A stretch of DNA of 64,000 nucleotides from Anaerosacchariphilus hominis. GTDB taxonomy: Bacteria > Bacillota > Clostridia > Lachnospirales > Lachnospiraceae. The stretch is taken from the NCBI RefSeq assembly GCF_014290175.1, contig NZ_JACOOR010000002.1, positions 434,001 to 498,000 of the forward strand, given 5' to 3'. Each line of letters starts with the position of its first letter. Within the stretch, counting starts at the first letter, position 1. The notes beneath the pieces were generated by a model. The model had not been told where the DNA came from and searched no databases. It saw only the letters and a list, made by a program, of their open reading frames with translations. Made by a program: the position numbers and the translations under genes. Below are positions 50,526 to 60,300 of the stretch, piece by piece.

Positions 50526-51893
50526 ATGATGATAAGAAAAGTTCTTGTGGCCAACCGGGGAGAGATCGCGGTGCGTGTCATCCGGGCCTGCCGGGAAATG
50601 GGAATCGAGACCGTGGCGGTCTATTCCGAGGCCGACCGGGAGGCGCTTCACGCCAAATTGGCGGACGAGGCCGTCTGCATCGGGCCAGCGGCCCTGGCGG
50701 ACAGCTACCTGTCCATGGAGAAAATCATCAGCGCCACCATTATTTCCGGAGCAGACGCCATTCATCCGGGCTTTGGACTTCTATCGGAAAACAGCAGATT
50801 TGCGGAGCTTTGTGAGAAATGCGGCATCATTTTCATCGGCCCCGGTTCCGGGGTTATCGCAAAGCTTGGCAATAAGCAGGAGGCCCGCAATACCATGGCA
50901 GCCGCAGGAGTTCCGGTGATCCCGGGCACAAAAGAAGCAGTATACGACCCCGGAAGGGGTGCAGAGGAAGCAGCCCGCATCGGCTATCCGGTCATGATCA
51001 AGGCGGCTCTGGGTGGCGGCGGAAAGGGTATGCGGGTGGCGGAGAGCCCGGAGGAGTTTGAGAAGAACTTTCTGCTGGCCCAGACGGAAGCGAAGCAGGC
51101 CTTTGGCGATGATTCCATGTATATCGAGCATTTTATTACCCATCCGAGACACATCGAGTTTCAGATTCTGGCGGACAGCTTCGGAAATGTGGTGCATCTG
51201 GGTGAGCGGGACTGCTCCATCCAGCGGAATCATCAGAAAATGATCGAGGAGGCCCCGAGCCCGGCTCTGTCCGAGGAGAAGCGGCGGGAAATGGGAGAGA
51301 CGGCCGTGCGGGCTGCAAAGGCAGCAGGTTATGTGAACGCCGGAACCATTGAATTCCTACTGGAAAAGAATGGAAACTATTATTTTATGGAAATGAACAC
51401 CCGGATCCAGGTGGAGCATCCTGTGACCGAGTGGATCACAGGCATCGACCTGATCAAAGAGCAGATCCGCATCGCGGCGGGGAAAAAGCTTGGCTTCACC
51501 CAGGATGAAGTGCGGGTAAACGGCCACGCTATCGAGGTCCGTATCAACGCGGAGAAGCCGGAGGAGAACTTCCGGCCCTGCCCGGGCACGGTGACGGGAC
51601 TGCACCTGCCGGGCGGTAAGGGCATCCGTATCGACTCGGCCATTTACAGCGGTTATGCTATTCCGCCTTATTACGATTCCATGATCGCGAAAATCAGCGT
51701 CTGGGCCCGGACCCGGGGAGAGGCCATCCGAAAAATGGAGAGCGCCCTGGGAGAGGTCATCATCGAAGGCGTGGACACCAATGTGAATTATCAGTACGGG
51801 ATCCTGGAGGACGCGGATTTCCAGAAGGGAAATGTGGATATCGAGTTTATCCGCACCCGGGAGGAAAAGGCTGCCCGGGCGGAGACAGAGTAA
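50526..51893 (+). CDS. accC: Biotin carboxylase subunit of acetyl-CoA carboxylase
   Basis: 455 residues. ATP-grasp enzyme carboxylating biotin on AccB: KVLVANRGEIAVRVIRACRE, IHPGFGLLSENSRFAE, GGGGKGMRV, ERDCSIQRNHQKMIEEAPSP, MEMNTRIQVEHPVTE. Full-length and canonical. 7 bases after fabZ. Confidence 0.96.
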   Translation: MMIRKVLVANRGEIAVRVIRACREMGIETVAVYSEADREALHAKLADEAVCIGPAALADSYLSMEKIISATIISGADAIHPGFGLLSENSRFAELCEKCGIIFIGPGSGVIAKLGNKQEARNTMAAAGVPVIPGTKEAVYDPGRGAEEAARIGYPVMIKAALGGGGKGMRVAESPEEFEKNFLLAQTEAKQAFGDDSMYIEHFITHPRHIEFQILADSFGNVVHLGERDCSIQRNHQKMIEEAPSPALSEEKRREMGETAVRAAKAAGYVNAGTIEFLLEKNGNYYFMEMNTRIQVEHPVTEWITGIDLIKEQIRIAAGKKLGFTQDEVRVNGHAIEVRINAEKPEENFRPCPGTVTGLHLPGGKGIRIDSAIYSGYAIPPYYDSMIAKISVWARTRGEAIRKMESALGEVIIEGVDTNVNYQYGILEDADFQKGNVDIEFIRTREEKAARAETE

Positions 51894-51915
51894 ACAGAGG
51901 AGCAAAGTCAGACTT

Positions 51916-53622
51916 ATGAATCTGGATCATGTATTTAAGAAAACGAAAAAACGAATCTTCAGCGGCAGCGTCCGGAAGCCCGAGGTTCCCGAAGGCCTTC
52001 TGGCCCGGTGCAACATGTGCGGCGGCGCTATCGTAGTGGAGGATGTGAAGAACCATTATTATATATGTCCCAGATGCAGGGGATATTTCCGGGTGCCTGC
52101 CTGGGAGCGGGTTGGCCAAGTGGCGGACGAGGGAAGCTTCGAGGAATGGGATCGGGAGCTGACAGGCAGTAATCCTCTGGACTATGAAGGGTATGAAGAA
52201 AAGCTGGCGGTCACCCGCCTGAAGACCCGTCTCAGGGAGGCAGTAGTCACCGGAACATGCCGGATCGGTGGCGAGAAGGCTGTGGTCGGAGTCATGGACG
52301 GACGTTTCCTGATGGCCAGCATGGGCGAGGCTGTGGGTGAAAAAATCACCCGGGCCGCAGAGCGGGCCACCAAAGAGGGGCTTCCTCTGATTCTTTTCAC
52401 CTGCTCCGGCGGAGCCAGGATGCAGGAGGGTATTTTTTCCCTGATGCAGATGGCGAAAACCAGCGCGGCCATCCGACGCCATTCCGATGCAGGGCTTCTC
52501 TATATCACAGTTCTGACGGATCCCACCACCGGCGGCGTGACCGCCAGCTTTGCCATGGAGGGTGACATCATCCTGGCGGAGCCGGGAGCGCTCATCGGCT
52601 TTGCAGGCCCCCGGGTCATCGAGCAGACCACGGGGCAGAAGCTGCCGACGGGCTTCCAGCGGGCAGAATTTCTGCTGGAGCACGGCTTTGTGGACGGGAT
52701 CGTGGAGCGAAGCGAGCTGAAGAGGACGTTGGGGGATCTGCTGCGGCTGCACCGGGCCCAGGGGGAAAAAGCAGAGGCAGGCAGCAGGGATGCAGGTCCC
52801 CGTCTGACAAAGCAGCGGGGAAGCTCAAAAACCGCATGGGAGCGGGTACAGCGGTCACGGGACAAAAAGCGTCCCCGGGGCCATGCCTATGTGGCCGCCC
52901 TTTTCGATGATTTCTACGAGTTCCACGGCGACCGCCTGTTTGCGGACGACCCGGCAGTTCTGGGCGGTATCGCCAGCTTCCGGGGGCGTCCGGTCACCGT
53001 CATTTCCCAGGAAAAGGATCAAAACTTCGGCATGTGCTCCCCGGACGGTTATCGGAAGTCCCTGCGTCTCATGCGCCAGGCGGAGAAGTTCCACCGTCCG
53101 GTCATCTGCTTTGTGGACACTCCGGGAGCGGCCTGCGGCATCGACGCGGAGGAACGGGGACAGGGCGAGGCCATCGCCCGGAATATCTATGAAATGTCGG
53201 CTCTGAAGGTGCCGGTTCTCACCGTCATCATCGGCGAGGGCGGCAGCGGAGGCGCTCTGGCCCTGGCTGTGGGAAACGAGGTCTGGATGCTGGAGAATTC
53301 TGTATACTCTATCCTGTCCCCGGAGGGTTTTGCCAGCATCCTCTGGAAGGACAGCAAACGGGCGAAGCATGCGGCGGAGTGTATGAGGCTGACGGCGGCA
53401 GATCTGAAGCAGGCAGGCATCGTGGAGCAGGTGTTCTCGGAGCCGGAGTCTTTTACCGAGGAGAACCTGTATCAGGTGACGGTGCCGCTGGAAGAAAAGC
53501 TGGAACAGTTTCTGGAGCAGTATGGGCAAATGAGTGGCCGGGAGCTGGCGGATCAACGTTATGACCGGTTCCGGCATCTGGGAACCATAAAGAGCGAAAC
53601 AGACAGAAAGAGAAAACTATGA
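51916..53622 (+). CDS. accDA: Fused acetyl-CoA carboxylase carboxyltransferase beta-alpha (AccD-AccA)
   Basis: 568 residues from ATG 51916 with GAGGAG upstream. Residues 1-285 are AccD: zinc ribbon CNMCGG plus CPRCRG (C-x2-C-x15-C-x2-C-like), FTCSGGARMQEG, TVLTDPTTGGVTASFAM. A ~30-residue basic linker joins to AccA (about 310-568): GHAYVAALFDDFYEFHGDR, CFVDTPGAACGIDAEERGQ, GEGGSGGALALAVGNEVWML, ILSPEGFASILWKD. Bacterial accD and accA are usually separate; the fusion is read as a single uninterrupted frame here. It transfers CO2 from biotin to acetyl-CoA. Confidence 0.94.
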   Translation: MNLDHVFKKTKKRIFSGSVRKPEVPEGLLARCNMCGGAIVVEDVKNHYYICPRCRGYFRVPAWERVGQVADEGSFEEWDRELTGSNPLDYEGYEEKLAVTRLKTRLREAVVTGTCRIGGEKAVVGVMDGRFLMASMGEAVGEKITRAAERATKEGLPLILFTCSGGARMQEGIFSLMQMAKTSAAIRRHSDAGLLYITVLTDPTTGGVTASFAMEGDIILAEPGALIGFAGPRVIEQTTGQKLPTGFQRAEFLLEHGFVDGIVERSELKRTLGDLLRLHRAQGEKAEAGSRDAGPRLTKQRGSSKTAWERVQRSRDKKRPRGHAYVAALFDDFYEFHGDRLFADDPAVLGGIASFRGRPVTVISQEKDQNFGMCSPDGYRKSLRLMRQAEKFHRPVICFVDTPGAACGIDAEERGQGEAIARNIYEMSALKVPVLTVIIGEGGSGGALALAVGNEVWMLENSVYSILSPEGFASILWKDSKRAKHAAECMRLTAADLKQAGIVEQVFSEPESFTEENLYQVTVPLEEKLEQFLEQYGQMSGRELADQRYDRFRHLGTIKSETDRKRKL

Positions 53623-54677
53623 AACAAAAAGAATTACAAATCGGCAACCTGACTCTGCGCCGTCCCATCTTTCAGGGCGGTATGGGCGTAGGAGTAAGCC
53701 TGGGCGGCCTGGCGGGCGCTGTGGCGGCCGCAGGCGGGGCAGGAGCCATCTCCGCCGCCCAGATCGGTTTCCGGGAGCCGGATTTTGATACAAATACGGT
53801 GGAAGCGAATCTGCGCGCCATGGGAAAGGAACTGCAAAAGGCCCGGGGCAGGGCAGAAGGCGGCGTGGTAGGCTTTAATATCATGGTGGCCATGCAGCAT
53901 TACGCCGATTATGTGAAGCAGGCTGTGAAGCTGGGAGCGGATTTTATCGTCTCCGGCGCGGGACTGCCTGTGGATCTGCCGGAGTACGCGGCGGGAAGCA
54001 ATGTAAAGCTGGCGCCCATTGTGTCCACAGAAAAGTCCGCTGGGGTGATTTTAAAATATTGGGCGCGGAAGTTTGAACGGGTGCCGGATTTTCTGGTCAT
54101 CGAGGGGCCGAAGGCCGGAGGACATCTGGGCTTCACCGGAGAACAGCTGACCTCTTTTGATGAGGCAGCCTACGGCGAAGAAGTGAAGCGGATCATCGCG
54201 AAAGTCCGGGAATACGAGGCGCGCTTTCAGAAGAAAATCCCGGTGGTCCTGGGCGGCGGTATCAGCGGCATGGAAAAGGCCGCTCGGGCCTTTGCACTGG
54301 GGGCTGACGCCATTCAGGCAGCCACCCGTTTTGTGACCACGGAGGAATGCGACGCGGATCCGCGCTACAAGCAGGCCTATCTGGACGCCCGGGAAGAGGA
54401 TATTCTGCTCATCAAAAGCCCTGTGGGTCTGCCGGGCCGGGCCATCCGAAACGTTTTCGCGGATCGGGTCATGTCAGGAGAACGGATTGCGCCCGAACGC
54501 TGCCGGGGCTGCATCAAAGGCTGCAGGCCCACGGAGATCCCCTACTGCATCACCGAGGCACTGATCCGTGCCGTGAAGGGAGACAGGGAGAACGGCCTTC
54601 TGTTCTGCGGAGCGGATGCCTGGAAAGCGGAGCGGATAGAGACGGTGCAGCAGGTGGTGGATGATCTGCTGGGATAA
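53619..54677 (+). CDS. Nitronate monooxygenase/FabK-like flavin oxidoreductase with Cys-rich tail
   Basis: 352 residues, ATGA overlap with accDA, so it belongs to the FAS operon. TIM-barrel FMN enzyme: RRPIFQGGMGVGVSLGGLAG, GFNIMVAMQHYADYVK, FIVSGAGLPVDLPE, VIEGPKAGGHLGFTGEQL, VVLGGGISGMEKAARAFALG. A cysteine cluster near the C-terminus, ERCRGCIKGCRP plus IPYC, could bind metal or a cluster and is not part of FabK. It may be a second enoyl reductase, a nitronate/propionate-3-nitronate detoxifying enzyme or a fatty-acid-related flavoenzyme; the function is open. Confidence 0.88.
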   Translation: MKQKELQIGNLTLRRPIFQGGMGVGVSLGGLAGAVAAAGGAGAISAAQIGFREPDFDTNTVEANLRAMGKELQKARGRAEGGVVGFNIMVAMQHYADYVKQAVKLGADFIVSGAGLPVDLPEYAAGSNVKLAPIVSTEKSAGVILKYWARKFERVPDFLVIEGPKAGGHLGFTGEQLTSFDEAAYGEEVKRIIAKVREYEARFQKKIPVVLGGGISGMEKAARAFALGADAIQAATRFVTTEECDADPRYKQAYLDAREEDILLIKSPVGLPGRAIRNVFADRVMSGERIAPERCRGCIKGCRPTEIPYCITEALIRAVKGDRENGLLFCGADAWKAERIETVQQVVDDLLG

Positions 54678-54707
54678 AACTCACGCCTTTCCGAAACGGC
54701 AAAAGTA

Positions 54708-54716
54708 TGCTATAAT
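54708..54716 (+). promoter_or_regulatory. Extended -10 promoter of the TetR/jet operon
   Basis: TGC followed by TATAAT (54711-54716), directly at the left edge of the inverted repeat; no good -35. The next ATG/TTG with an RBS is the TetR start at 54783. Confidence 0.55.
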
Positions 54717-54758
54717 GACATCTGTATGTGTGGAGAACTTCCTGCATACAGATGTCAT
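54715..54758. repeat. 14-bp perfect inverted repeat before the TetR/jet operon
   Basis: ATGACATCTGTATG (54715-54728) and its exact complement (54745-54758) flank 16 bases; TTTTTAT follows. As RNA it is an intrinsic-terminator-like hairpin for the fatty-acid operon, and as DNA it is a dyad overlapping the -10 and start site of the TetR promoter. It may serve both roles. Confidence 0.75.
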
Positions 54759-54782
54759 TTTTATGTAACAGGAGAACAGAAT

Positions 54783-55307
54783 TTGAATCTATTTTCTCAG
54801 AATCACAATAAAAGAACCCGTTTCACCCGCATGTGTATCGGCGAGGCAGTCTTTTCCCTGATGGATAAGAAAGAATATGAAAAAATCAAGGTGTCGGACA
54901 TCGTGAAGAGGGCCGGTGTGTCCCGTGTGACCTTCTATCATTACTATGAGACGAAAGAGGACGCGCTGACGGATTTCTTCCATGAGATCGTAGCCGGATA
55001 TATCCGGGAATGCCGGGAGGAGAAGGTGGGCCGGTTCCATGATCGGAGCAGCATCATCCATGCGCTGAAGTATTTCGACCGATATGCGGTCTTTATCCTG
55101 AAGCTGGTGGACGCGAAGCTCCTCTACATCGTCCAGGACGCCATGAATGATTATATGATCAAACGAATCATGCCCCATTACAAGATACCGGCCTATGAGC
55201 TGTATTTTTACGGCGGGGCTCTGCTGAATGTGTTTATTCAGTGGGAGAAAAACGGAAAGCGGGAGCCGGCGGAAATGATTGCCGATCAAATTACCGCTCA
55301 GCTTTAA
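54783..55307 (+). CDS. TetR-family regulator upstream of Wadjet genes
   Basis: 174 residues from TTG 54783, with GGAG eight bases upstream. Helix-turn-helix: FTRMCIGEAVFSLMDKKEYE, IKVSDIVKRAGVSRVTFYHY, YETKEDALTDFF. The C-terminal part (YELYFYGGALLNVFIQWEKN) resembles the Firmicutes-type TetR C-terminal domain. jetA begins 12 bases after its stop codon, so it is almost certainly co-transcribed with the defence genes and may repress them through the inverted repeat upstream. Confidence 0.88.
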   Translation: MNLFSQNHNKRTRFTRMCIGEAVFSLMDKKEYEKIKVSDIVKRAGVSRVTFYHYYETKEDALTDFFHEIVAGYIRECREEKVGRFHDRSSIIHALKYFDRYAVFILKLVDAKLLYIVQDAMNDYMIKRIMPHYKIPAYELYFYGGALLNVFIQWEKNGKREPAEMIADQITAQL

Positions 55308-55319
55308 AAGGAGAACAAC

Positions 55320-56684
55320 GTGCAGTTTTTATATGAGATCCCGGCAGAGTTCTGGAGCCTGTTCCGGTCGGGCAACCGGGACGTGTATATCGAGGCCCTG
55401 CTGGCTATCAATGATGAATACCAGTATAACAATTATTTTTTAAGCAAGGACGCCTGCGCCCAGATCCTGTCGGATAAGTGCCGGGAATCTGCCTGGAGCT
55501 TCCAGAGGGAAGAGGACGAGACCGACGAGGAGGAGCAGAGCGCGCTGCCGGGCCGTATCCTGAACTGGCTGCTGCGCCATAGGTGGCTTCGAAAGGTGGA
55601 GGACTATGGTGCCATGACGGTCAATATCGTCATTCCCGATTATGCGGCGATCCTGATTGACGCCTTTGACCGCCTGGTCAATGAACAGACGGAGGAAACG
55701 GAGGTTTATATTCAGAATGTGTATGCCACCCTCTTTTCCTTTAAGAATGACAGGCGTAAAAACCTGTCCATGCTGAAAACGGCCCTGATTAATACGAAAA
55801 AGCTGAACAAGGCCCTGCAGGATATGCTTCATAATATGGACAAGTTCTTCGGGCGTCTGCTGGAGCAGAAGAATTATAAAAATCTGCTGAAAGAGCATCT
55901 GGAAGGCTTTGTGGAGACGGCAGTACAGCAGAAGTACCATATTTTAAAGACCAGCGATAATTTTTATATTTATAAAATGGATATCAAGCGGTGCCTGAGA
56001 AGTCTCCGGGAGGAGCCGGAGGTGGCTCCGGATCAGGAGAACGAAATGCTGGATCTGGTGGATCAGATCGAGCGGGGCTTTGAAGATATCGAGCACCGCA
56101 TCGCCAATATGGACCGGGAGCACAGCAAGTATGTCCGGGCTACCGTCAGCCGCCTGAACTATCTCTTAAGCGACGAGACAGAACGCCATGGCCTGCTGAT
56201 TCAGCTTCTGAACGATCTGAGCGCCCAGGAAGACCCGGAGCGGCAGACAGCTATGCTGGGAGCCGTAGCCGGACGGATGCAGCTTACCGGCTTTTCGGTG
56301 CTGAACGAACAGCCTCTGTATCGGCAGCGCAGGAGAAAACGCTTTGAGGAAGAACTAACCGGAGAAGAAAAGAGCGCGGAGCTGTCCAGGGAAGATATTC
56401 TGAAGATGAATCAGATCCGCCACCGGTTTACGAAAAAGCAGATCGAAGAATTTATCGGCGATCATATGGAAGATGGCGTGCTGGAGACAGAACGTATGAA
56501 CCTGCAGAGCGACGAGGATTTTGAAAAGCTGATCCTGGCCTACGATATCGCCATGCGCCGGAACAGCCGCTATCAGGTAGTGGTACAGGAGGAACAGGTG
56601 GAGTATGGCAGTTACAGCTATCCCCGGATGGCATTTTTCCGGAAAGGACCGAAGACGTCTGCGGATGGAGAACAGGGAGAATAA
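55320..56684 (+). CDS. jetA: Wadjet component JetA (kleisin-like)
   Basis: 454 residues, GTG start with AAAAGGAG upstream. Start IPAEFWSLFRSGNRDVYIEA and the mostly helical, charged body fit the JetA family (former DUF5716-type), the MukF/kleisin-like subunit that bridges the SMC heads and binds JetB. The identification rests on the four-gene context as much as on the sequence. In Wadjet the complex extrudes and cleaves small closed-circular plasmids. Middle region 250-330 is a probable coiled coil. Confidence 0.85.
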   Translation: MQFLYEIPAEFWSLFRSGNRDVYIEALLAINDEYQYNNYFLSKDACAQILSDKCRESAWSFQREEDETDEEEQSALPGRILNWLLRHRWLRKVEDYGAMTVNIVIPDYAAILIDAFDRLVNEQTEETEVYIQNVYATLFSFKNDRRKNLSMLKTALINTKKLNKALQDMLHNMDKFFGRLLEQKNYKNLLKEHLEGFVETAVQQKYHILKTSDNFYIYKMDIKRCLRSLREEPEVAPDQENEMLDLVDQIERGFEDIEHRIANMDREHSKYVRATVSRLNYLLSDETERHGLLIQLLNDLSAQEDPERQTAMLGAVAGRMQLTGFSVLNEQPLYRQRRRKRFEEELTGEEKSAELSREDILKMNQIRHRFTKKQIEEFIGDHMEDGVLETERMNLQSDEDFEKLILAYDIAMRRNSRYQVVVQEEQVEYGSYSYPRMAFFRKGPKTSADGEQGE

Positions 56685-56704
56685 AAAAGGAAAGGGCATG
56701 AAAG

Positions 56705-57334
56705 ATGCTGGAACAGTATAAAGAATTAAACACAGCGGATCAGGAAAGTATGCAGAGCGCCATCCGGAAGCTTCTGTCGCAGACCTTTCTGCTGGATCGA
56801 AAGTATGATAAAAAGAGCGGCCGGATGGCTTCTGACCGGGAATATGAATTCTGCAGCAGACACCGGGAGTTTTTGAAGGAATATTTCGGGGTGGCAGGCA
56901 TTCTCCTGGAGCAGAACGAGGAGCTGGGTATCATTTATATCCAGGGCATCGAGGGCGCCGGAGAGCGGCTGACCAAGCTGACCACCATTTACCTTCTGCT
57001 TCTGAAGCTTCTCTATGATGAGAAAATGGCGGCGGTATCCACCAGCACCCAGGTCTTCGTGACCCTGGGAGAGCTGAACAGTAAGATGGGAGAGTTCCGC
57101 CTGGTGCGGGGGCTGCCATCGGTCACCGAGCAGAAAAAGGCCTTTGCGGCCCTGAAAAAGTATCAGATCGTGGAATTCCTGGACGCTTACGATGAGATGG
57201 GCGAGAACAGCCGGATCCTGATCTATCCCAGCGTGAACCTGATTCTCATGCGGGAGGACGCCCGGGAGCTGATACGGACATTTGAGGAAACGGAAGAGGA
57301 GTCGGAAGATGGAACAGCAGACACAGGCTTATAA
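56705..57334 (+). CDS. jetB: Wadjet component JetB (MukE/KITE-like)
   Basis: 209 residues, short winged-helix type protein (LLSQTFLLDRKYDKKSGRMA, ERLTKLTTIYLLLLKLLYDE, FVTLGELNSKMGEF, ALKKYQIVEFLD, ILIYPSVNLILM). It corresponds to the MukE-like KITE dimer that binds the kleisin. The gene starts 20 bases after jetA and its end overlaps jetC by 26 bases, so the subunits are translationally coupled. Confidence 0.85.
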   Translation: MLEQYKELNTADQESMQSAIRKLLSQTFLLDRKYDKKSGRMASDREYEFCSRHREFLKEYFGVAGILLEQNEELGIIYIQGIEGAGERLTKLTTIYLLLLKLLYDEKMAAVSTSTQVFVTLGELNSKMGEFRLVRGLPSVTEQKKAFAALKKYQIVEFLDAYDEMGENSRILIYPSVNLILMREDARELIRTFEETEEESEDGTADTGL

Positions 57335-60300
57335 AATATTTACCAGAATCGGACTGAATAACTGGCATTATATCGACCGGAAGGTGCTGCATTTGAACGA
57401 AAGCATCAACTTTTTCACGGGACATTCCGGAAGCGGAAAGTCCACGGTCATTGACGCCATGCAGATCGTCCTTTATGCCAACACAGACGGCCGGGGCTTC
57501 TTTAACAAGGCGGCGGCGGACGATTCGGATCGAAGCCTCATCGAGTATCTGCGGGGTATGATCAATATCGGCGAGAATAATCAGGTATCCTACCGGAGGA
57601 ATAAGAATTTTTCCTCCACCATTGTGCTGGAGATGAAGCACAGTATCACAGGGGAAAAGGAGTGCATCGGCGTGGCCTTCGATGTGGAGACGGCCACCAA
57701 TGAGATCGGCCGCCTGTTCTTCTGGCATAAGGGCAGCATGCTTCCCGGGGATTACCGGATGGAAGACAGAACCATGACCACCGGAGAGCTGCGGGATTAC
57801 CTGCAGAAGCATTTTGAACGGGAGGAGTATTTCTATACCTCCAATAACGAGCGCTTCCGGCGGAATCTCTACGACGTGTACCTGGGCGGCCTGGATATGG
57901 AGAAGTTTCCGCGTCTGTTTAAGCGGGCCATTCCCTTCCGAATGAATATCAGGCTGGAAGATTTTGTGAAAGAATATATCTGCATGGAGCAGGATATTCA
58001 GATCGACGATATGCAGGAGAGCGTGCGGCTCTATGGTCAGATGTGCCGGAAAATCGAGGCGGCCATGGTGGAGATCGGAGAGTTGACCCGGATCGGGGAG
58101 CAGTACGGGGTCTTTATGGAGAAGAAGGATCAGCTGGCGGCCTGTGTTTATCGCCGGGAGAAACTGCGCATTTTGGAGCTCCGGGAGGAAATTGAAAAGC
58201 TCCAGGATCAGATGGGGCTCTGGAAAGGAGATCTGGAGGAGCAGCGCCGACGGGAAACGGAACAGAAAACCCTGGAAACGGATCTGGAAAATCAGTACCA
58301 TGAGATCAATATACAGCTGACAGATACAGGCTATGCCCTTCTGGAGGAGAAGCTCCGGAATGCGGAGGATGCTTTGGAGCGACTGAAACGAAGCGAGGAA
58401 AAGTGGGATCAGCTGGCTGATAAGCTGGATGCCTGGGAACAGGTGGAGACAGTCTCCAATGACACATTGAACCGAATCGAAAAGCTTCAGGCCGGAAAGA
58501 TCACTGGGGAAGAACTGGAGATTCTGAAAAAGGCCCTTGCAGAGGCCCATCAGGAGGCGGATCAGGAGCAGCGGGAGGCGGCTTCGGAGATCCGGGTGCT
58601 GGCCAAGGAGAGTAAAAGCATTCAGAACCAGCTGGAAGAACTGTATGCAGGCAAGACTTCCTATCCCAGGGAGCTGACCCAGGCCCGTTCCGAGATCGAA
58701 AAGGAACTGTACAGCCGTCTCGGAAAACGCGTTCCGGTGCGAATTTTAGCGGATCTTCTGGAGATCCGGGACGAGCGCTGGAGAAATGCCATCGAAGGCT
58801 ATTTGGCATGGAATAAGCTGGCCCTGATCGTGGAGCCCCGGTATGTGAAGGAAGCCATGGAGATTTATGAGACCCTGGATCCGAAGAAGTTCTGGAGGGT
58901 ATCCGTGGTGGATACGGAACGGGTCGTAAGCGAAGAGCAGCGTGTAAAGCCGGGAGCCCTGGCGGAGGAAGTAAAGGCTGGAGAGGATTACGTCCGGGCC
59001 TTTGTAAATTTCCTTCTGGGCAATGTGATTAAGTGCGAGAGCATCGATGAGCTGCGCCGCTGCCGCATCGGTGTGACCGAGGACTGCAGACTGTATCAGA
59101 ACTATCAGCTGCGCCGTCTGAACCCGGATAACTATACGAAGTTCGCCTATATCGGAGAAAAGAGTAAGCAGCAGAGACAGAAAGAGCTGACAGCCCAGCT
59201 GGAAAAGCTGAACCGGCGGCTGGAGACCTTCCGCGGGACCGAGGAGGAGGCGCGTAAGATTCTGAATCTGGAATACCTGTCGGACACGGTAGAGGAATAT
59301 CAGAATCTGTTGCGGGATAAGAAAGAAAAGCAGCAGAAGGAAAAAGAACGGCTGCGTCTCCAGGAGCAGATGGAGGAACTGAATTCCGGTATCGTGGAGA
59401 CACTGAAGAAAAAGCGCAGTGAGATTCTGGAACATCAGAATGCCGTGAAGGAAGAACTGGAAAAGGTGCGTCGACAGATCTGGGAGAAGGAGCGGGCGCT
59501 GGAAAGCGGAAATAACAGTCTGGTGGAAAAGAACGGGGACCTGATTCAGATGGAACGGGAGCTTCGTGGTTCGGAGCAGGACGCGCAGCTTTTTGCGGAG
59601 TATCTGAAAGAGTATCGGAATCCCCGTTACGGTAAGCTTTTGGAGGAGACGGAAAAAACCATAGAAGAAACCGAAGAGGAATGTGAACGGCAGAAGAGCC
59701 GTCTGGTGGAGGTGCGTACCGATTATCTGAAAAATCATCCCCAGAGAGACTTTTCCGCTTCCACCGAGGAGAATGGCGATTACGAAAAGCTTCTGAAGGA
59801 GCTGCAGTGCGGTGAATTGGAGACTTACCGTGAAAAGGCCGGAGAGCAGGCAAGGGCAGCGGTGGAACACTTCAAGGAGGACTTTATCTACAAGATCCGG
59901 AGCGCCATCCGGGAGGCTTATGTGCGCCGGGATGAGCTGAACCGGATTATCCGGAACCTGGACTTCGGAAAAGACCGTTATCAGTTCCGCATCGGTCGGA
60001 ACAAGGGACGGGACGGAGAGTTTTACGACATGTTTATGGATGAGGATCTGAACATCGATCCCTCCACCCTGTCCACCTCCATGAATCATCAGATGAACCT
60101 GTTTTCCATGAATCATGAGAGCAAATACGGCAGCCTTATGAACGATCTGATTCGACTGTTTATTCCGCCGGAGAACGCTACGGCGGCTGAACTGGAGGAA
60201 TCCCGGAAGAATATGGAGAAGTATGCGGACTACCGGACCTATCTTTCTTTTGAGATGGAGCAGATCGTAGAGGGCGACGAGCAGCGCCTGGTCATCGGGC

